Source of the DNA: GYS-P2D sp964414425
GTDB taxonomy: Bacteria; Bacteroidota; Bacteroidia; Chitinophagales; Saprospiraceae
Direction of reading: 5' to 3'
Length of the DNA stretch: 64,000 bases
Assembly: GCA_964414425.1 (NCBI GenBank)
Contig: CAYPWL010000008.1
Location: 1 to 64,000 of the forward strand
The notes under the pieces were generated by a model. The model ran no database searches and was not told the DNA's origin. It worked only from the letters and a program-made list of their open reading frames with translations. Each line of letters starts with the position of its first letter. Position 1 is the stretch's first letter. Made by a program: the position numbers and the translations under genes. This document shows, piece by piece, positions 52,201 to 59,965 of this stretch.

Positions 52201-53671
52201 ACGGCCATTGCTCTCCATACGAGAGGCAAGACTGACATACAGAGAGTCCCTCGGGACGGTGATACCTGGATTTACAGTGACACCTAACTTAATAGGCCTC
52301 AATTCTGGTGCTCCAGGAGTAGGATTTGTATTCGGCTTACAGCCTAATATTGATATTAATGATCCTAATAACTTCCTACGTAATGCAGTGGAGCAAGAGT
52401 GGATAACACCTACAAGATTTCAAAATCAACAGATACAGCAAAACAATGTCCAAAACTATGAAGCTCGAATCACGGTTGAGCCATGGAAGGACTTTGATAT
52501 AGATTTAAGATTCAATAAGAGGTTTACTCGTAATCATCGAGAAGATTTTGTTAATCGAGCGATACCTGGATCGGGTGAGGTAGACTTACAGCAAGTTGCT
52601 TTGCGAGATTTTGGAAGCTATGAGGTAAGCTTTTTTGCGGTCAACACACTGTTTAACTCCGATATTGATGGACTATTTGAGCGGTTTAGATCTTTCTTGC
52701 CGATCATATCCAATAGGCTCCCTACTACCGATAATGGACAGTTTAATAACAGTCTGCAGACGGGTTTTGCAGAGGGTCTTGGATCAGAGCATGTAGATGT
52801 GCAGATACCTGCCTTCTTAGCTGCTTATACTGGTAAGAACCCAAGGACGATAGACTTAGATGTAACTGATAATATAGGGCGAAGAGGATTTATCCCAAGG
52901 CCTAACTGGCAGTTGCGGTATAATGGGTTGAGTAAGCTGAATTGGTTTAAAGACATATTTTCCAACATCAGTATAGCGCATGGATATACCTCAACACTTG
53001 GGGTCAATAGCTTCCAGACAGATTTACAGTTTGACAACGCTAATCCATTTGCCATTGATCCGGATATTCAGAATAGAAACTTTTTTGCGCGCTTTGAAAT
53101 TCCGCAGATTGTCATTGAAGAGCGCTTTCAGCCAGTTATCGGTATAGACTTTAAGACTAAAGGAAATATTACGGCTAACTACGAATTTGCCAAATCGAGA
53201 GCTCTTGAACTGGCAACAGGACTCGGACAGATTACCGAGCGCAATAGCACTGAGCATACAGCAGGTTTTGGATGGATCATGGATGATGTGAATATTGGAT
53301 TCTTGACAGGGCAAAAGAAGACCAGTCGTAGTAGAGGCCGAAATAATACAGAATCTGATAATCCAGAGTCGGCAAGGCCAGCGGATCCACGTAATCCAGC
53401 GGCTAATTTCCAACGTAGACTCCAGATCAACATGGACTTAAGTATAAGGGACGATGTCACGTTGATACATAACATAGGACAATTTAGTCCTGCAGAGCCT
53501 ATACGAGGAACATTCACGGTACAACTCAGTCCGTCTGTAGAATATGACATAAATAAATACTTCGCACTGAGACTATTTATGGATTACAATCAGACTAAGC
53601 CTAAAATATCCGGAGGGTTTGATGTTACCAGTGTGAATTCAGGATTGACGGCAAGATTTAATCTTCAATAA
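46256..53671 (+). CDS. sprA: T9SS outer-membrane translocon protein SprA
   Basis: SprA forms the very large beta-barrel channel through which type IX substrates cross the outer membrane. At 2,471 residues the protein is in the expected size range, with a signal peptide (about 1-26), an N-terminal SprA motif region (SLDFSRGFKIDPMSEIDISAQLADRLFGGTEVSV, GLSFNNQATFDFDNQLNLGY-like strands) and long beta-rich stretches ending in FDVTSVNSGLTARFNLQ. Its presence explains the sorting domains found on several secreted proteins in this window. It follows ruvA by 213 bp and is followed by a lipoprotein gene only 2 bp later. Confidence 0.95.
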   Translation: MKISSKSLVAVWIVMISWSYHNLLASTVIGPDDGVYIVETAVDTIPLRDRYGDFVTEEYYNPFDITPSIVEQTVEYDIETGQYVVMEKIGDQFYRTPTYLTLEEYLDWQQEKQEKEHLRKLTGTKSLDFSRGFKIDPMSEIDISAQLADRLFGGTEVSVKPVGNVDVSLGYDFQILEGGANLTDENRFTGGINFDQDINIGVDGSIGEKLNLGFSFNNQATFDFDNQLNLGYLADAFDEDGIIKNIEAGNVSFPLQSQLINGSQDLFGLKTELQFGKFRLTAVASQSRSEAETLSLENGNLIQEFELRPDDYDENRHYFISHYNRGIFEDAMSTIPQVRSLMRITNLEVWVTVQPNDDLQGTRQVAAISFLGESDTDNFSSPNTMWQPNNNVSPVFLDVDGNQLPDNDNSELFGRLVNDDQTRQFDNTQILLRSRYGLTQVEDFEVQTMRRLQPSEYTFNPELGFISLNVRLQPTQVLGVSYEYTYTLNGNEVYKVGEIANESNTGGIDEEDNPAPTDVLYVKMLKRSIRRVDLPAWDLMMKNIYSLNSASLSEDGFELDVFFEDFLTGTLKRFIPEPGFDRTPLLNLFQLDRLNSRNDPQQDGVFDFIPGVTVNTRTGSIIFPVLEPFGNSLRELLNNDEELFERYGFPELYENTVTIARENLEKNRFILKGELKSNFSSEISLGSFNIPRGSVTVRAGSQELREGIDYEIDYGIGRLKILNDAFIQQGVPINVSFEDQNLFGLQQKTLFALRGELEVSDNLRIGATYQRLFERPFTQKVNLGDDPINNRIFGLDLNYTSEAPFLTRLVDKLPFYSTNEPSSLTVSAEVAAIKPGTNNAINDPTTESPAVSIDDFEGATSSIPLGNSPTRWTLASTPFFFSESEFANDLSYGANRALINWYVVNDFSIRTAEDNADSYTRRIDQTELFDRQLDVSQIPDLLTFDVSYYPAERGPYNYDTPQGTATSAGIEVNPQNEEVALRDPASRWGGIMRFLDTNNDFQAANIEYIDFWMLNPFMPRRDGDHLPEESGTLVFDLGNISEDVLNDNIQSYENSLPLPDEIVATRETVWGEIPLRVPNVDAFDRNNFDAQDLGFDGLDDGNERDQFRDYIDQVSTLGLVNLADPSNDNFVSFRDDEVYPPGTPLLERYKRFNHPQGNAQNNTGRQVGLGNPEPDTEDLNGNRSLEKSESFWEYALPIENLNGELDLDGLDLVVTDERILINPQTQQEEKWYRFRIPLASGRPINGIEGFQSIQFMRMYMTGFDTPKTFRLADFELIRNQWRRLPIDETCTDDGNPNSVEWIIDEVGVQENSQRLPFNYILPRGIVQERFVSTFTNVLQDENSMSASVCNLPDSCEVMAYRLTEIDMRLYDSLELFVHAEARDELLQDEELSAFIRLGSDFSNNYYEYEIPLTLSDPDNIDGNFRQTVADQAAYTMEVWREENKFDFDLSLFTDAKIQRNLEGIPKTDVWELPTGDPNKENARIRIKGNPTLGLVKGIVLGLRSNKGREEDICAEVWFNELRLKGLNNRGGAAGVARVDLQLADLGNVTMSGNFSTIGFGQIDQQLQERQLDLVTEYDVAANLELGKFTPESWGLSVPFYYQYAKSVRQAEFDPYNTDLRVDTLKSIENFPDIEDIEERSKERTTIQTINFTNVRKQRTNDKAPKPWDISNVTASYSHTRTTYSDDILQEEQTVDQRGDLTYGYSTNVDPIKPFDGIKSKALKLIKEFNFNPVPNTISFSTQLRRLQNRRIFRLPDPAPIDQGGEGVTYAFDDQRFNWTRNYGLNWDLSKSLKLNYSSTASAVVDELRQVGVAEDVESRDWVNEFGENVTDQVRSNENFPKEYRRDNLRDFGRLQNFNQDLSINYTIPFKYIPGLDWITARANYNANYIWNAGSLSLRSLIEPDFPTAQPWHTIQNDQTRSVNATLDFEKLYDKIPYLKKLQGGRSASRSRSRNARGSSAAEDAKKPNKKERELTTIEKIIVRPLLSIREARLTYRESLGTVIPGFTVTPNLIGLNSGAPGVGFVFGLQPNIDINDPNNFLRNAVEQEWITPTRFQNQQIQQNNVQNYEARITVEPWKDFDIDLRFNKRFTRNHREDFVNRAIPGSGEVDLQQVALRDFGSYEVSFFAVNTLFNSDIDGLFERFRSFLPIISNRLPTTDNGQFNNSLQTGFAEGLGSEHVDVQIPAFLAAYTGKNPRTIDLDVTDNIGRRGFIPRPNWQLRYNGLSKLNWFKDIFSNISIAHGYTSTLGVNSFQTDLQFDNANPFAIDPDIQNRNFFARFEIPQIVIEERFQPVIGIDFKTKGNITANYEFAKSRALELATGLGQITERNSTEHTAGFGWIMDDVNIGFLTGQKKTSRSRGRNNTESDNPESARPADPRNPAANFQRRLQINMDLSIRDDVTLIHNIGQFSPAEPIRGTFTVQLSPSVEYDINKYFALRLFMDYNQTKPKISGGFDVTSVNSGLTARFNLQ

Positions 53672-53673
53672 GG

Positions 53674-54756
53674 ATGGTTATAATGAGCAGATATCTACTC
53701 CTGATCGTCACCAGTTTCTTGATCATTTCCTGCGGGAGTGATTGCGAGGAACTGATGTGGTTTAGGGATAGCGATGGTGATGGTTTTGGTGATCCTAATG
53801 TTATGGAGTTTGGATGTGATCCTATTGATGGATTCGTGTCTAACAGTGTAGACGACGATGACAACTGCAGCATAAGAGACTGGCGCATTTTCTACCAAGA
53901 TCGAGATAGTGATGGATTGGGGGGTCGATTGTCTAAGACCTTCGATTGTAGCAATCCAGACATGAATAACTTAGTCGCTAACGGCTATGATCTGGATGAT
54001 TCTGTCTTGTCTGGTCCTGACGAGTTGGTTAATATAGTGATTGACTTTCTTGAGGGGTTCGAGATCACAGATACGTCTATCCTCAGTGTCTTGGTCCCTG
54101 GTCTTCCCGAAGACGATGGTTTTATCCAGCACAGCACGCTTTATGCGGATGGTATAGATGGATATCTGCCCTTATTCAGACAGTTCAATAAGCAAAATGA
54201 AATACTGACTTTCAATGTGTTTACTGATGACGACCATGTGATCGCACACATTTTATACGGTGGTCGATGGAACAATAGGGTTCCGCAGATTGCATTAGAA
54301 GTGTTCAGGATAGAAGATGGCAGTATTGCAGAGCACTGGGATAATATAGAGGATATTGTTTCTGAAGACCAGACGCCTCAGATAATCGAGACCGCACCGT
54401 CTGATGTTGGTGCTAATGAAATCCTTGTCCGTAATATGATCTCAGACGTATTCGTCAATGATGATCCTACTAACGTTGAACTATATTTCAGTCCTAACTT
54501 TGTAGATCACAGTTCGAGATCATTAAGTTTTGAGGCACTGATGTCCGCAGAGAATAATCCGCGATACGATGATATAGAGCTATTGTTTGGATCTGACAAC
54601 CTAATTCTTGCAGGAGTACAAGGGGCTCCAGATGAGTTGAATAATATCGAAACCTATTTTGATCTATATGTGATCAATGATGGCTTGATTACAGAGCGGT
54701 GGCAGACGATCCAGTCATTAACTGATGCCTTCCTACATATGAATGGTAAGTGGTAG
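53674..54756 (+). CDS. Lipoprotein with Ca-binding repeats and two SnoaL-like domains
   Basis: A 360-residue predicted lipoprotein with an unusual combination. The signal peptide ends in ISCGSDC. Two Asp-rich thrombospondin type 3-like calcium loops follow (DSDGDGFGDPN at about 31 and DRDSDGLGG at about 73). The rest looks like two tandem SnoaL/NTF2-like alpha+beta domains (about 140-240 and 245-350): FIQHSTLYADGIDGYLPLFRQFN and IFRIEDGSIAEHWDNIEDI-like, then VDHSSRSLSFEALM and VINDGLITERWQTIQSL. The conserved pocket histidines suggest a hydrophobic ligand. It begins 2 bp after sprA, so co-transcription is very likely. A start three codons in (MSRYLL) is possible. Confidence 0.7.
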   Translation: MVIMSRYLLLIVTSFLIISCGSDCEELMWFRDSDGDGFGDPNVMEFGCDPIDGFVSNSVDDDDNCSIRDWRIFYQDRDSDGLGGRLSKTFDCSNPDMNNLVANGYDLDDSVLSGPDELVNIVIDFLEGFEITDTSILSVLVPGLPEDDGFIQHSTLYADGIDGYLPLFRQFNKQNEILTFNVFTDDDHVIAHILYGGRWNNRVPQIALEVFRIEDGSIAEHWDNIEDIVSEDQTPQIIETAPSDVGANEILVRNMISDVFVNDDPTNVELYFSPNFVDHSSRSLSFEALMSAENNPRYDDIELLFGSDNLILAGVQGAPDELNNIETYFDLYVINDGLITERWQTIQSLTDAFLHMNGKW

Positions 54757-54772
54757 AGGCCGTCCAGTTGTC

Positions 54773-55000
54773 TCACTTTGGGTTTGATTGATAATTTGGC
54801 TTTTTCTCAACCGACCTTTTACCCATATAGGTCATTATACATCCAATAATCATCAAGAGTGGAATCTCTTCAAAATAATTTGATTCGATAATATTAGCCC
54901 GTAGTAATCGCACTGTGTATAATATTACGGTCATCATTACTCCTATGACCAGACCTGTCCATATCCAGTTGTTTCCTTTGTACAGTTTTTTCAGTTTCAT
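54773..55000 (-). CDS. Small two-helix membrane protein (1)
   Basis: A 75-residue protein with two hydrophobic helices (WIWTGLVIGVMMTVILYTV and IPLLMIIGCIMTYMG) and charged ends. It resembles the product of 55018-55233 in its WxWxGxVxGxxMxVIL motif, so the two are probably duplicates. No function can be assigned. Confidence 0.6.
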   Translation of the reverse strand: MKLKKLYKGNNWIWTGLVIGVMMTVILYTVRLLRANIIESNYFEEIPLLMIIGCIMTYMGKRSVEKKPNYQSNPK

Positions 55001-55017
55001 GTTTTTGCGGATACGAT

Positions 55018-55233
55018 CTAAAGGTACTTAAAATAGAGTTTCATAATGAATGCGTAAATCAGACCTCCAAGTAAGTAAATCGGAAATCCTACTGTGACCA
55101 GTTTAACCCAATTAATTGGGGCCGATTTAATCAGTGGTAGGATAAGCTCAAGAATTACGAGCATGAAAAGTCCGAATACCACTCCGTTGAATATCCACCA
55201 TCTCCCTTCAAAATCTTCTGGTTTAGGGCCCAT
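55018..55233 (-). CDS. Small two-helix membrane protein (2)
   Basis: A 71-residue protein with two membrane helices (WWIFNGVVFGLFMLVILELIL and LVTVGFPIYLLGGLIYAFIM). It precedes the similar gene at 54773-55000 by 17 bp on the same strand and probably forms an operon with it. It carries a short acidic N-terminus (MGPKPEDFEGR). Function unknown. Confidence 0.6.
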   Translation of the reverse strand: MGPKPEDFEGRWWIFNGVVFGLFMLVILELILPLIKSAPINWVKLVTVGFPIYLLGGLIYAFIMKLYFKYL

Positions 55234-55278
55234 ATAGAATTATTAATATCTTTCTACTGTCTTTACAATATAGTGATT

Positions 55279-56898
55279 ATGAGAATATGGATGTTGTTGT
55301 TGTCAGTAGTCCTGAGCTGTGCGATCTATGGTCAAGAGTATAGTCAGGCAGATACCTTGCGTGGATCGATAACACCTGAGCGAGCGTGGTGGGATCTGGG
55401 CTATTATCATCTCGATATAGAAGTCAATCCATATGATAGCACGATTATGGGGTCTAATGAGGTCCAATACACAGTGCTCGAAGGAGGTGATATTATGCAG
55501 ATAGACTTACAAGAGCCATTGCAGATCACTCGGGTGACTCAGGATGGCCAAGAGCTGGAGTTCACTCAGAATGGTCCTGCCCATCATATCCATCTAACTA
55601 AGGAGCAGAGAGTAGGTGAGGTCAATAGCATCATCGTACACTATGGAGGCAATCCGCATATCGCTCAGCGAGCGCCATGGGATGGAGGGATCACCTGGAC
55701 CACAGACAATAATGGCAATCCATTCGCCGCAAGTTCTTGTCAGGGTATCGGAGCGAGTATATGGTGGCCCTGCAAGGATCACATGTATGATGAGGTAGAT
55801 AGCATGCTTGTCACAGTTAAGGTGCCTGAGGGGCTGATGGATGTGGGTAATGGACAGCTGCGATCCAAGACGGTAGCTGACGGCAAGGTGACTACAGAGT
55901 GGTACGTAGATAATCCGATCAATAACTATGGCGTCAATATCAACGTCGGAGACTATGTTCATTTTGATGAAGTGTATCAGGGAGAGGCTGGCGCACTCAA
56001 CTTAGATTATTATGTATTGAGAGATAATCTGGACAAGGCGAAAGAACAATTTAAGCAGGTGCCTATGATGATGGATGCCTTCGAGCATTGGTTTGGACCT
56101 TATGCCTTTTATGCGGACGGATTTAAGTTAGTAGAGGCGCCCTATCTCGGGATGGAGCATCAGAGCTCGGTCACTTATGGTAATAAATACGTTAATGGCT
56201 ACCTCGGTCAGGACTTAAGTGGCTCTGGATGGGGTTTGAAGTTTGATTTTATCATCATCCACGAGGCAGGTCATGAGTGGTTCGCGAATAATATCACCTA
56301 TCGAGACATCGCCGATATGTGGGTTCACGAAGGATTTACCGCTTATAGTGAGTCAATTTATGTCGAGTATCACTATGGTAAGGAAGCCGGAGCTGATTAT
56401 GTCATCGGCACAAGATCGCGCATAGCTAATGATAAACCTATCATAGGTACATATGGCGTCAATGCTCGAGGCTCAGGAGACATGTATTATAAGGGTAGCA
56501 ACCTGCTACATACGATAAGACAGATCGTGGGAGACGATGAGCTCTGGCGGACTACGCTGAGAGGACTTAATAAAGAGTTCTACCACAAGACCGTGACTAC
56601 GCAGCAGATAGAGCAGTATATGATTAATCAATTGGGTATAGACCTGACAGATGTCTTTGATCAATATCTACGAGATCACCATATCCCTATCTTAGAATAT
56701 AGGATAGGTCGCAATGGACTCGCCTACAGATGGTCCAATGTGATGCCTGGATTTGATATGCCTGTAGATGTTATGATCAATGAGACTGAGGAACGATTGA
56801 ATGCGTCTACTTTTTGGAGGACCCTTTCATTTGATCAAGAGATTCACACGGTCACTGTGGATCGAGACTACTATGTGGCAAGCATGAAGGTATTCTAA
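55279..56898 (+). CDS. M1 family aminopeptidase, secreted
   Basis: A 539-residue zinc metallopeptidase with a signal peptide (about 1-18, ending IYGQ). The catalytic zinc motif is HEAGHEWFANN (His328, Glu329, His332) with the third ligand Glu351 in VHEGFTAYSE, and the substrate motif GMEHQS (about 291-296) is intact. The C-terminal domain is short compared with aminopeptidase N. It would trim peptides in the periplasm or at the surface. A GTG two codons upstream (55273) is an alternative start. Confidence 0.92.
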   Translation: MRIWMLLLSVVLSCAIYGQEYSQADTLRGSITPERAWWDLGYYHLDIEVNPYDSTIMGSNEVQYTVLEGGDIMQIDLQEPLQITRVTQDGQELEFTQNGPAHHIHLTKEQRVGEVNSIIVHYGGNPHIAQRAPWDGGITWTTDNNGNPFAASSCQGIGASIWWPCKDHMYDEVDSMLVTVKVPEGLMDVGNGQLRSKTVADGKVTTEWYVDNPINNYGVNINVGDYVHFDEVYQGEAGALNLDYYVLRDNLDKAKEQFKQVPMMMDAFEHWFGPYAFYADGFKLVEAPYLGMEHQSSVTYGNKYVNGYLGQDLSGSGWGLKFDFIIIHEAGHEWFANNITYRDIADMWVHEGFTAYSESIYVEYHYGKEAGADYVIGTRSRIANDKPIIGTYGVNARGSGDMYYKGSNLLHTIRQIVGDDELWRTTLRGLNKEFYHKTVTTQQIEQYMINQLGIDLTDVFDQYLRDHHIPILEYRIGRNGLAYRWSNVMPGFDMPVDVMINETEERLNASTFWRTLSFDQEIHTVTVDRDYYVASMKVF

Positions 56899-57000
56899 AT
56901 GAATCTGATCAACTGTCGATAATCTACCGATACTCATCAGTCATTTGGTGATAACACACATTTTCAGGGTATATTGATATCACATTAATATCACTACGCT

Positions 57001-57855
57001 ATGAAAGAAAATGTTGTAACGGCGATCTCAGGATGGATCATCCTGCTATTATTAATCCCAATACTTGCAGCTATAGCCTATGGATTGAGAATGATCGGGT
57101 TGGAGCCACCAGCCTTATTGATTCCAATTATTATCTCGGGGATATTTGTGCTGAAAGGATTCATGGTCATCTATCCTAACCAGTCTAATGTGATGACCTT
57201 CTTAGGGAAGTATGTCGGAACCGTTAAGCAGAATGGTTTTCTGTGGGTGAATCCACTCTATAGCAGAACTAAGATTAGCCTAAGAGCTCGAAATTTTGAT
57301 AGTGAACGGGTGAAGGTCAACGACAAGCGAGGTAATCCAATCTTGATCAGTGTGATTCTGGTGTGGAAGGTTGACGAGACTTACAAGGCGGCATTTGATG
57401 TCAGTGATTATGAGAGCTTCGTGAAGGTCCAGACCGACGCTGCTGTCCGTAAACTGGCTGGTTCATACTCCTATGACAACTTTGATGACAACCAAGAAGA
57501 GATCACCTTGAGATCTGATACAGGAGAGGTCAGTATAGCCCTCGAGAAGGAGCTGGATGATCGTCTTGCCATGGCGGGCATAGAGGTCATTGAGGCAAGG
57601 ATAGGTTACTTGGCATATGCTCCTGAAATTGCGTCAGCAATGCTCAAGCGTCAGCAAGCAGAAGCTATAGTTGCGGCACGATTGAAGATAGTAGAGGGTG
57701 CCGTGAGCATGGTAGAGAATGCACTCGATCAACTATCCCAAAAGCAAATCATCGACTTAGATGAAGAGAAGAGAGCCACGATGGTCAGTAATCTGATGAT
57801 CGTGTTATGTTCTGATAAAGAAGCCACACCAGTGATTAATGCGGGCACACTGTAA
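57001..57855 (+). CDS. SPFH/Band 7 membrane protein
   Basis: A 284-residue protein with two N-terminal membrane helices (about 8-30 and 35-56), then an SPFH domain: VIYPNQSNVMTFLGKYVGTVKQNGFLWVNP, ISLRARNFDSERVKVNDKRGNPILISVILVWKV and AYAPEIASAMLKRQQAEAIVAARLKIVEGAVSMVENAL. The C-terminus has a short coiled coil. Relatives organise membrane microdomains and influence proteolysis; the closest group is the PF01145 prohibitin-like type. No NfeD partner is adjacent. Confidence 0.9.
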   Translation: MKENVVTAISGWIILLLLIPILAAIAYGLRMIGLEPPALLIPIIISGIFVLKGFMVIYPNQSNVMTFLGKYVGTVKQNGFLWVNPLYSRTKISLRARNFDSERVKVNDKRGNPILISVILVWKVDETYKAAFDVSDYESFVKVQTDAAVRKLAGSYSYDNFDDNQEEITLRSDTGEVSIALEKELDDRLAMAGIEVIEARIGYLAYAPEIASAMLKRQQAEAIVAARLKIVEGAVSMVENALDQLSQKQIIDLDEEKRATMVSNLMIVLCSDKEATPVINAGTL

Positions 57856-57924
57856 GCTCGATGCGCTATCACCAGAAGTAAAAAATTAGTGGAAGATGAG
57901 CCTGATCATTCAGATCAGTCTCTC

Positions 57925-58956
57925 TTAATCCATAGTAACGTCAAGCTTCTTAATTTTTCCTTTGCGTTCTACTTCTACGCTAACTGTTTGGCCACTTTCT
58001 ACTAATCCTACGAGCATGGTCAGTTCACGATAAGACGTCACGACATTATCATTAAATCTCTTGATGACATCACCAGACTTCATGCCTGCCTTATCCGCGG
58101 CCGATTCAGAGAGGACATCCGCTATAGCTACACCGTCGCGGGCATCTTCGATCATCACGCCCAATGAAGCACCCTGGCCAAGTTTCTTTTGAGGTGAAGC
58201 ACCCGGAGCGAATCCCTCAAAGTCAAAGGAGCGAAACGGATTGCCATCATCTCCGAGATTAAATCCTCTGAGTAAAGAGTCCAGATTAGGTGTGCCAAAT
58301 GATCTGAATATTGAGTCTATGTCAATGCCAAAGTTAGAGTCGCCGAAGTTGAAAAAGAATTCCTCGCCAGTGCCAAAATCCTCGGGTAAGTCAAATGAGA
58401 AACTGTTAGATCTCTTTCTTTTGAGGTTGACATATTTCTCTATTTCGTCGCCATCACGATAGATGACGATTTTGACTTCGTCACCTGCTTTTCTTCCTTT
58501 TAATATGTCCTTGATATCTTCATAGCTGACTATGGGAGTATCCTCGATTGAGATGATCTCATCGCCTGGTCGGATGTCACTATCGTCAGCACCAGTACCT
58601 CCATAGACATCAACTACAGATGTGCGACCATTCTCAAATGATAAGCTCAAGCCGATAGAAACCTCTGACGACTCACTGCCGTCATTGAGCCATTCGCCCC
58701 ATCCATCAAATGCACTTGGTCCAAATCCTAAGGACTCGATATCCCATTGGCCAAAGGGCCTTTCGTCTGTCTCTAAGAGTTCTTCAAGTTCCTGATCGCT
58801 AAAGTCATTGCCTTGTTTTCGGATGATCTTTTTGGACACTTCATTGCCATTTTCATCGATTGTCTTTTCGATGATGATGACATCTTTTTCTGTTGACTGG
58901 GCGTGGGCGCCAATCCAAGCAATACTTACGAGTAGGATGGTTGATAATAATCTCAT
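57925..58956 (-). CDS. Secreted protein with two PDZ domains
   Basis: A 343-residue exported protein with a signal peptide (about 1-19). An acidic region containing SDQELEELLETDERPFGQWD is followed by a first PDZ domain (about 98-175; VVDVYGGTGADDSDIRPGDEIISIEDTPI) and a second near the C-terminus (about 260-340; LGVMIEDARDGVAIADVLSESAADKAGMKSGDVIKRF). No protease domain is present, so it is probably an adaptor or anchor rather than an enzyme. Its client is unknown. Confidence 0.8.
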   Translation of the reverse strand: MRLLSTILLVSIAWIGAHAQSTEKDVIIIEKTIDENGNEVSKKIIRKQGNDFSDQELEELLETDERPFGQWDIESLGFGPSAFDGWGEWLNDGSESSEVSIGLSLSFENGRTSVVDVYGGTGADDSDIRPGDEIISIEDTPIVSYEDIKDILKGRKAGDEVKIVIYRDGDEIEKYVNLKRKRSNSFSFDLPEDFGTGEEFFFNFGDSNFGIDIDSIFRSFGTPNLDSLLRGFNLGDDGNPFRSFDFEGFAPGASPQKKLGQGASLGVMIEDARDGVAIADVLSESAADKAGMKSGDVIKRFNDNVVTSYRELTMLVGLVESGQTVSVEVERKGKIKKLDVTMD

Positions 58957-59116
58957 AGTTAATCTGCTTAATACATTTTAATTGTCCAACTAAATTAAGT
59001 AGCTATATGGGTATCATGCTTTGCCGATATAGTTAAAGGATGGTTAAACGCAGTAATTACTACAGCTTGTGTGCTGTGGCAAGCAGGATCTATTAAGGAT
59101 GTGGCCTCAGCTCAGC

Positions 59117-59752
59117 TTATAATTCCTTGAGATAATCGGACAACTTCTTAGTGATATCCAGAGCAGGATCATGCACTACGGCATGCAGGCCGACCTCTTG
59201 AGCTCCTCTGACATTGTCAGCATTGTCATCTATAAATATGGTTTCGGATGGAATAAGTTGACTGTCAGCAAGGACATATTCATAGATGTCATGGTTAGGT
59301 TTGCGATACTTGATTTCATGCGAATAGTACGCCTTGATAAAATGATCTTTTTCAAATGAGGCAGGATCTATATTAATAACTGGCAACATCTTTTGTCTGA
59401 CGTAGGTGAGGTGCGTATGGTTTGTGTTGCTCAGTAGATACACGTTATAATCTGAATGCAGGCTTTTCACAAAATCGAGTTTGTGCGTTGATATACTCAG
59501 TAACATAGCATTCCATGCATCTACGAGCGCTCGTTCAGTTACGATATCGTCGGTAAGTCTTTGGAGTCTATGGAGAAATGCGCCCTCTCCGAAATAGCCC
59601 ATCTCATATTCATCGAGTATCAGCTGGACATGAGCTGGTATATCCCCATCGATCGAAAGCAATTCCTTCAGGCGATCGAATGATAGGGAGTAATCCAGAT
59701 CAAGCAGGATGCCGCCAAAATCAAAAACGATGTTCTTTATCGTGTGCCTCAT
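59117..59752 (-). CDS. HAD family hydrolase (epoxide hydrolase-like/YihX type)
   Basis: A 211-residue HAD-superfamily protein. Motif I is IVFDFGGILLDLDYS, with nucleophile Asp11 and a glycine at the +2 position that other members of this subgroup also have; motif III KYRKPNHDIYEYVL and motif IV TIFIDDNADNVRGAQEVGL complete the site. A four-helix cap lies between about 20 and 90. It is likely a sugar- or nucleotide-phosphate phosphatase; the substrate is not evident. A 10-bp inverted repeat lies in the spacer upstream (59878-59953). Confidence 0.85.
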   Translation of the reverse strand: MRHTIKNIVFDFGGILLDLDYSLSFDRLKELLSIDGDIPAHVQLILDEYEMGYFGEGAFLHRLQRLTDDIVTERALVDAWNAMLLSISTHKLDFVKSLHSDYNVYLLSNTNHTHLTYVRQKMLPVINIDPASFEKDHFIKAYYSHEIKYRKPNHDIYEYVLADSQLIPSETIFIDDNADNVRGAQEVGLHAVVHDPALDITKKLSDYLKEL

Positions 59753-59965
59753 ATCATAAAGCTATGTAAATAAATACATCATTTTGTAGATACCCAAGCA
59801 GCGAATCATAAGTCGCGATCGTCATTGTTACGTTGCGGTGCAGCGTGCACCATCGATAAGAGAAGAATTTTTTTGAAATCCTCTGAGGTCGTCTAACTGA
59901 ACTTTATGAAAAAACTATTCTTTTATTTAACTCTATCTACGCTCTCAGAGGATACTTCTCACCTT

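Noticed and set aside
57902..57918. CTGATC-ATTCA-GATCAG hairpin between the SPFH and PDZ genes
   Set aside because: The stem is only 6 bp and the following tract is mixed C/T rather than a T-run; too weak to call.
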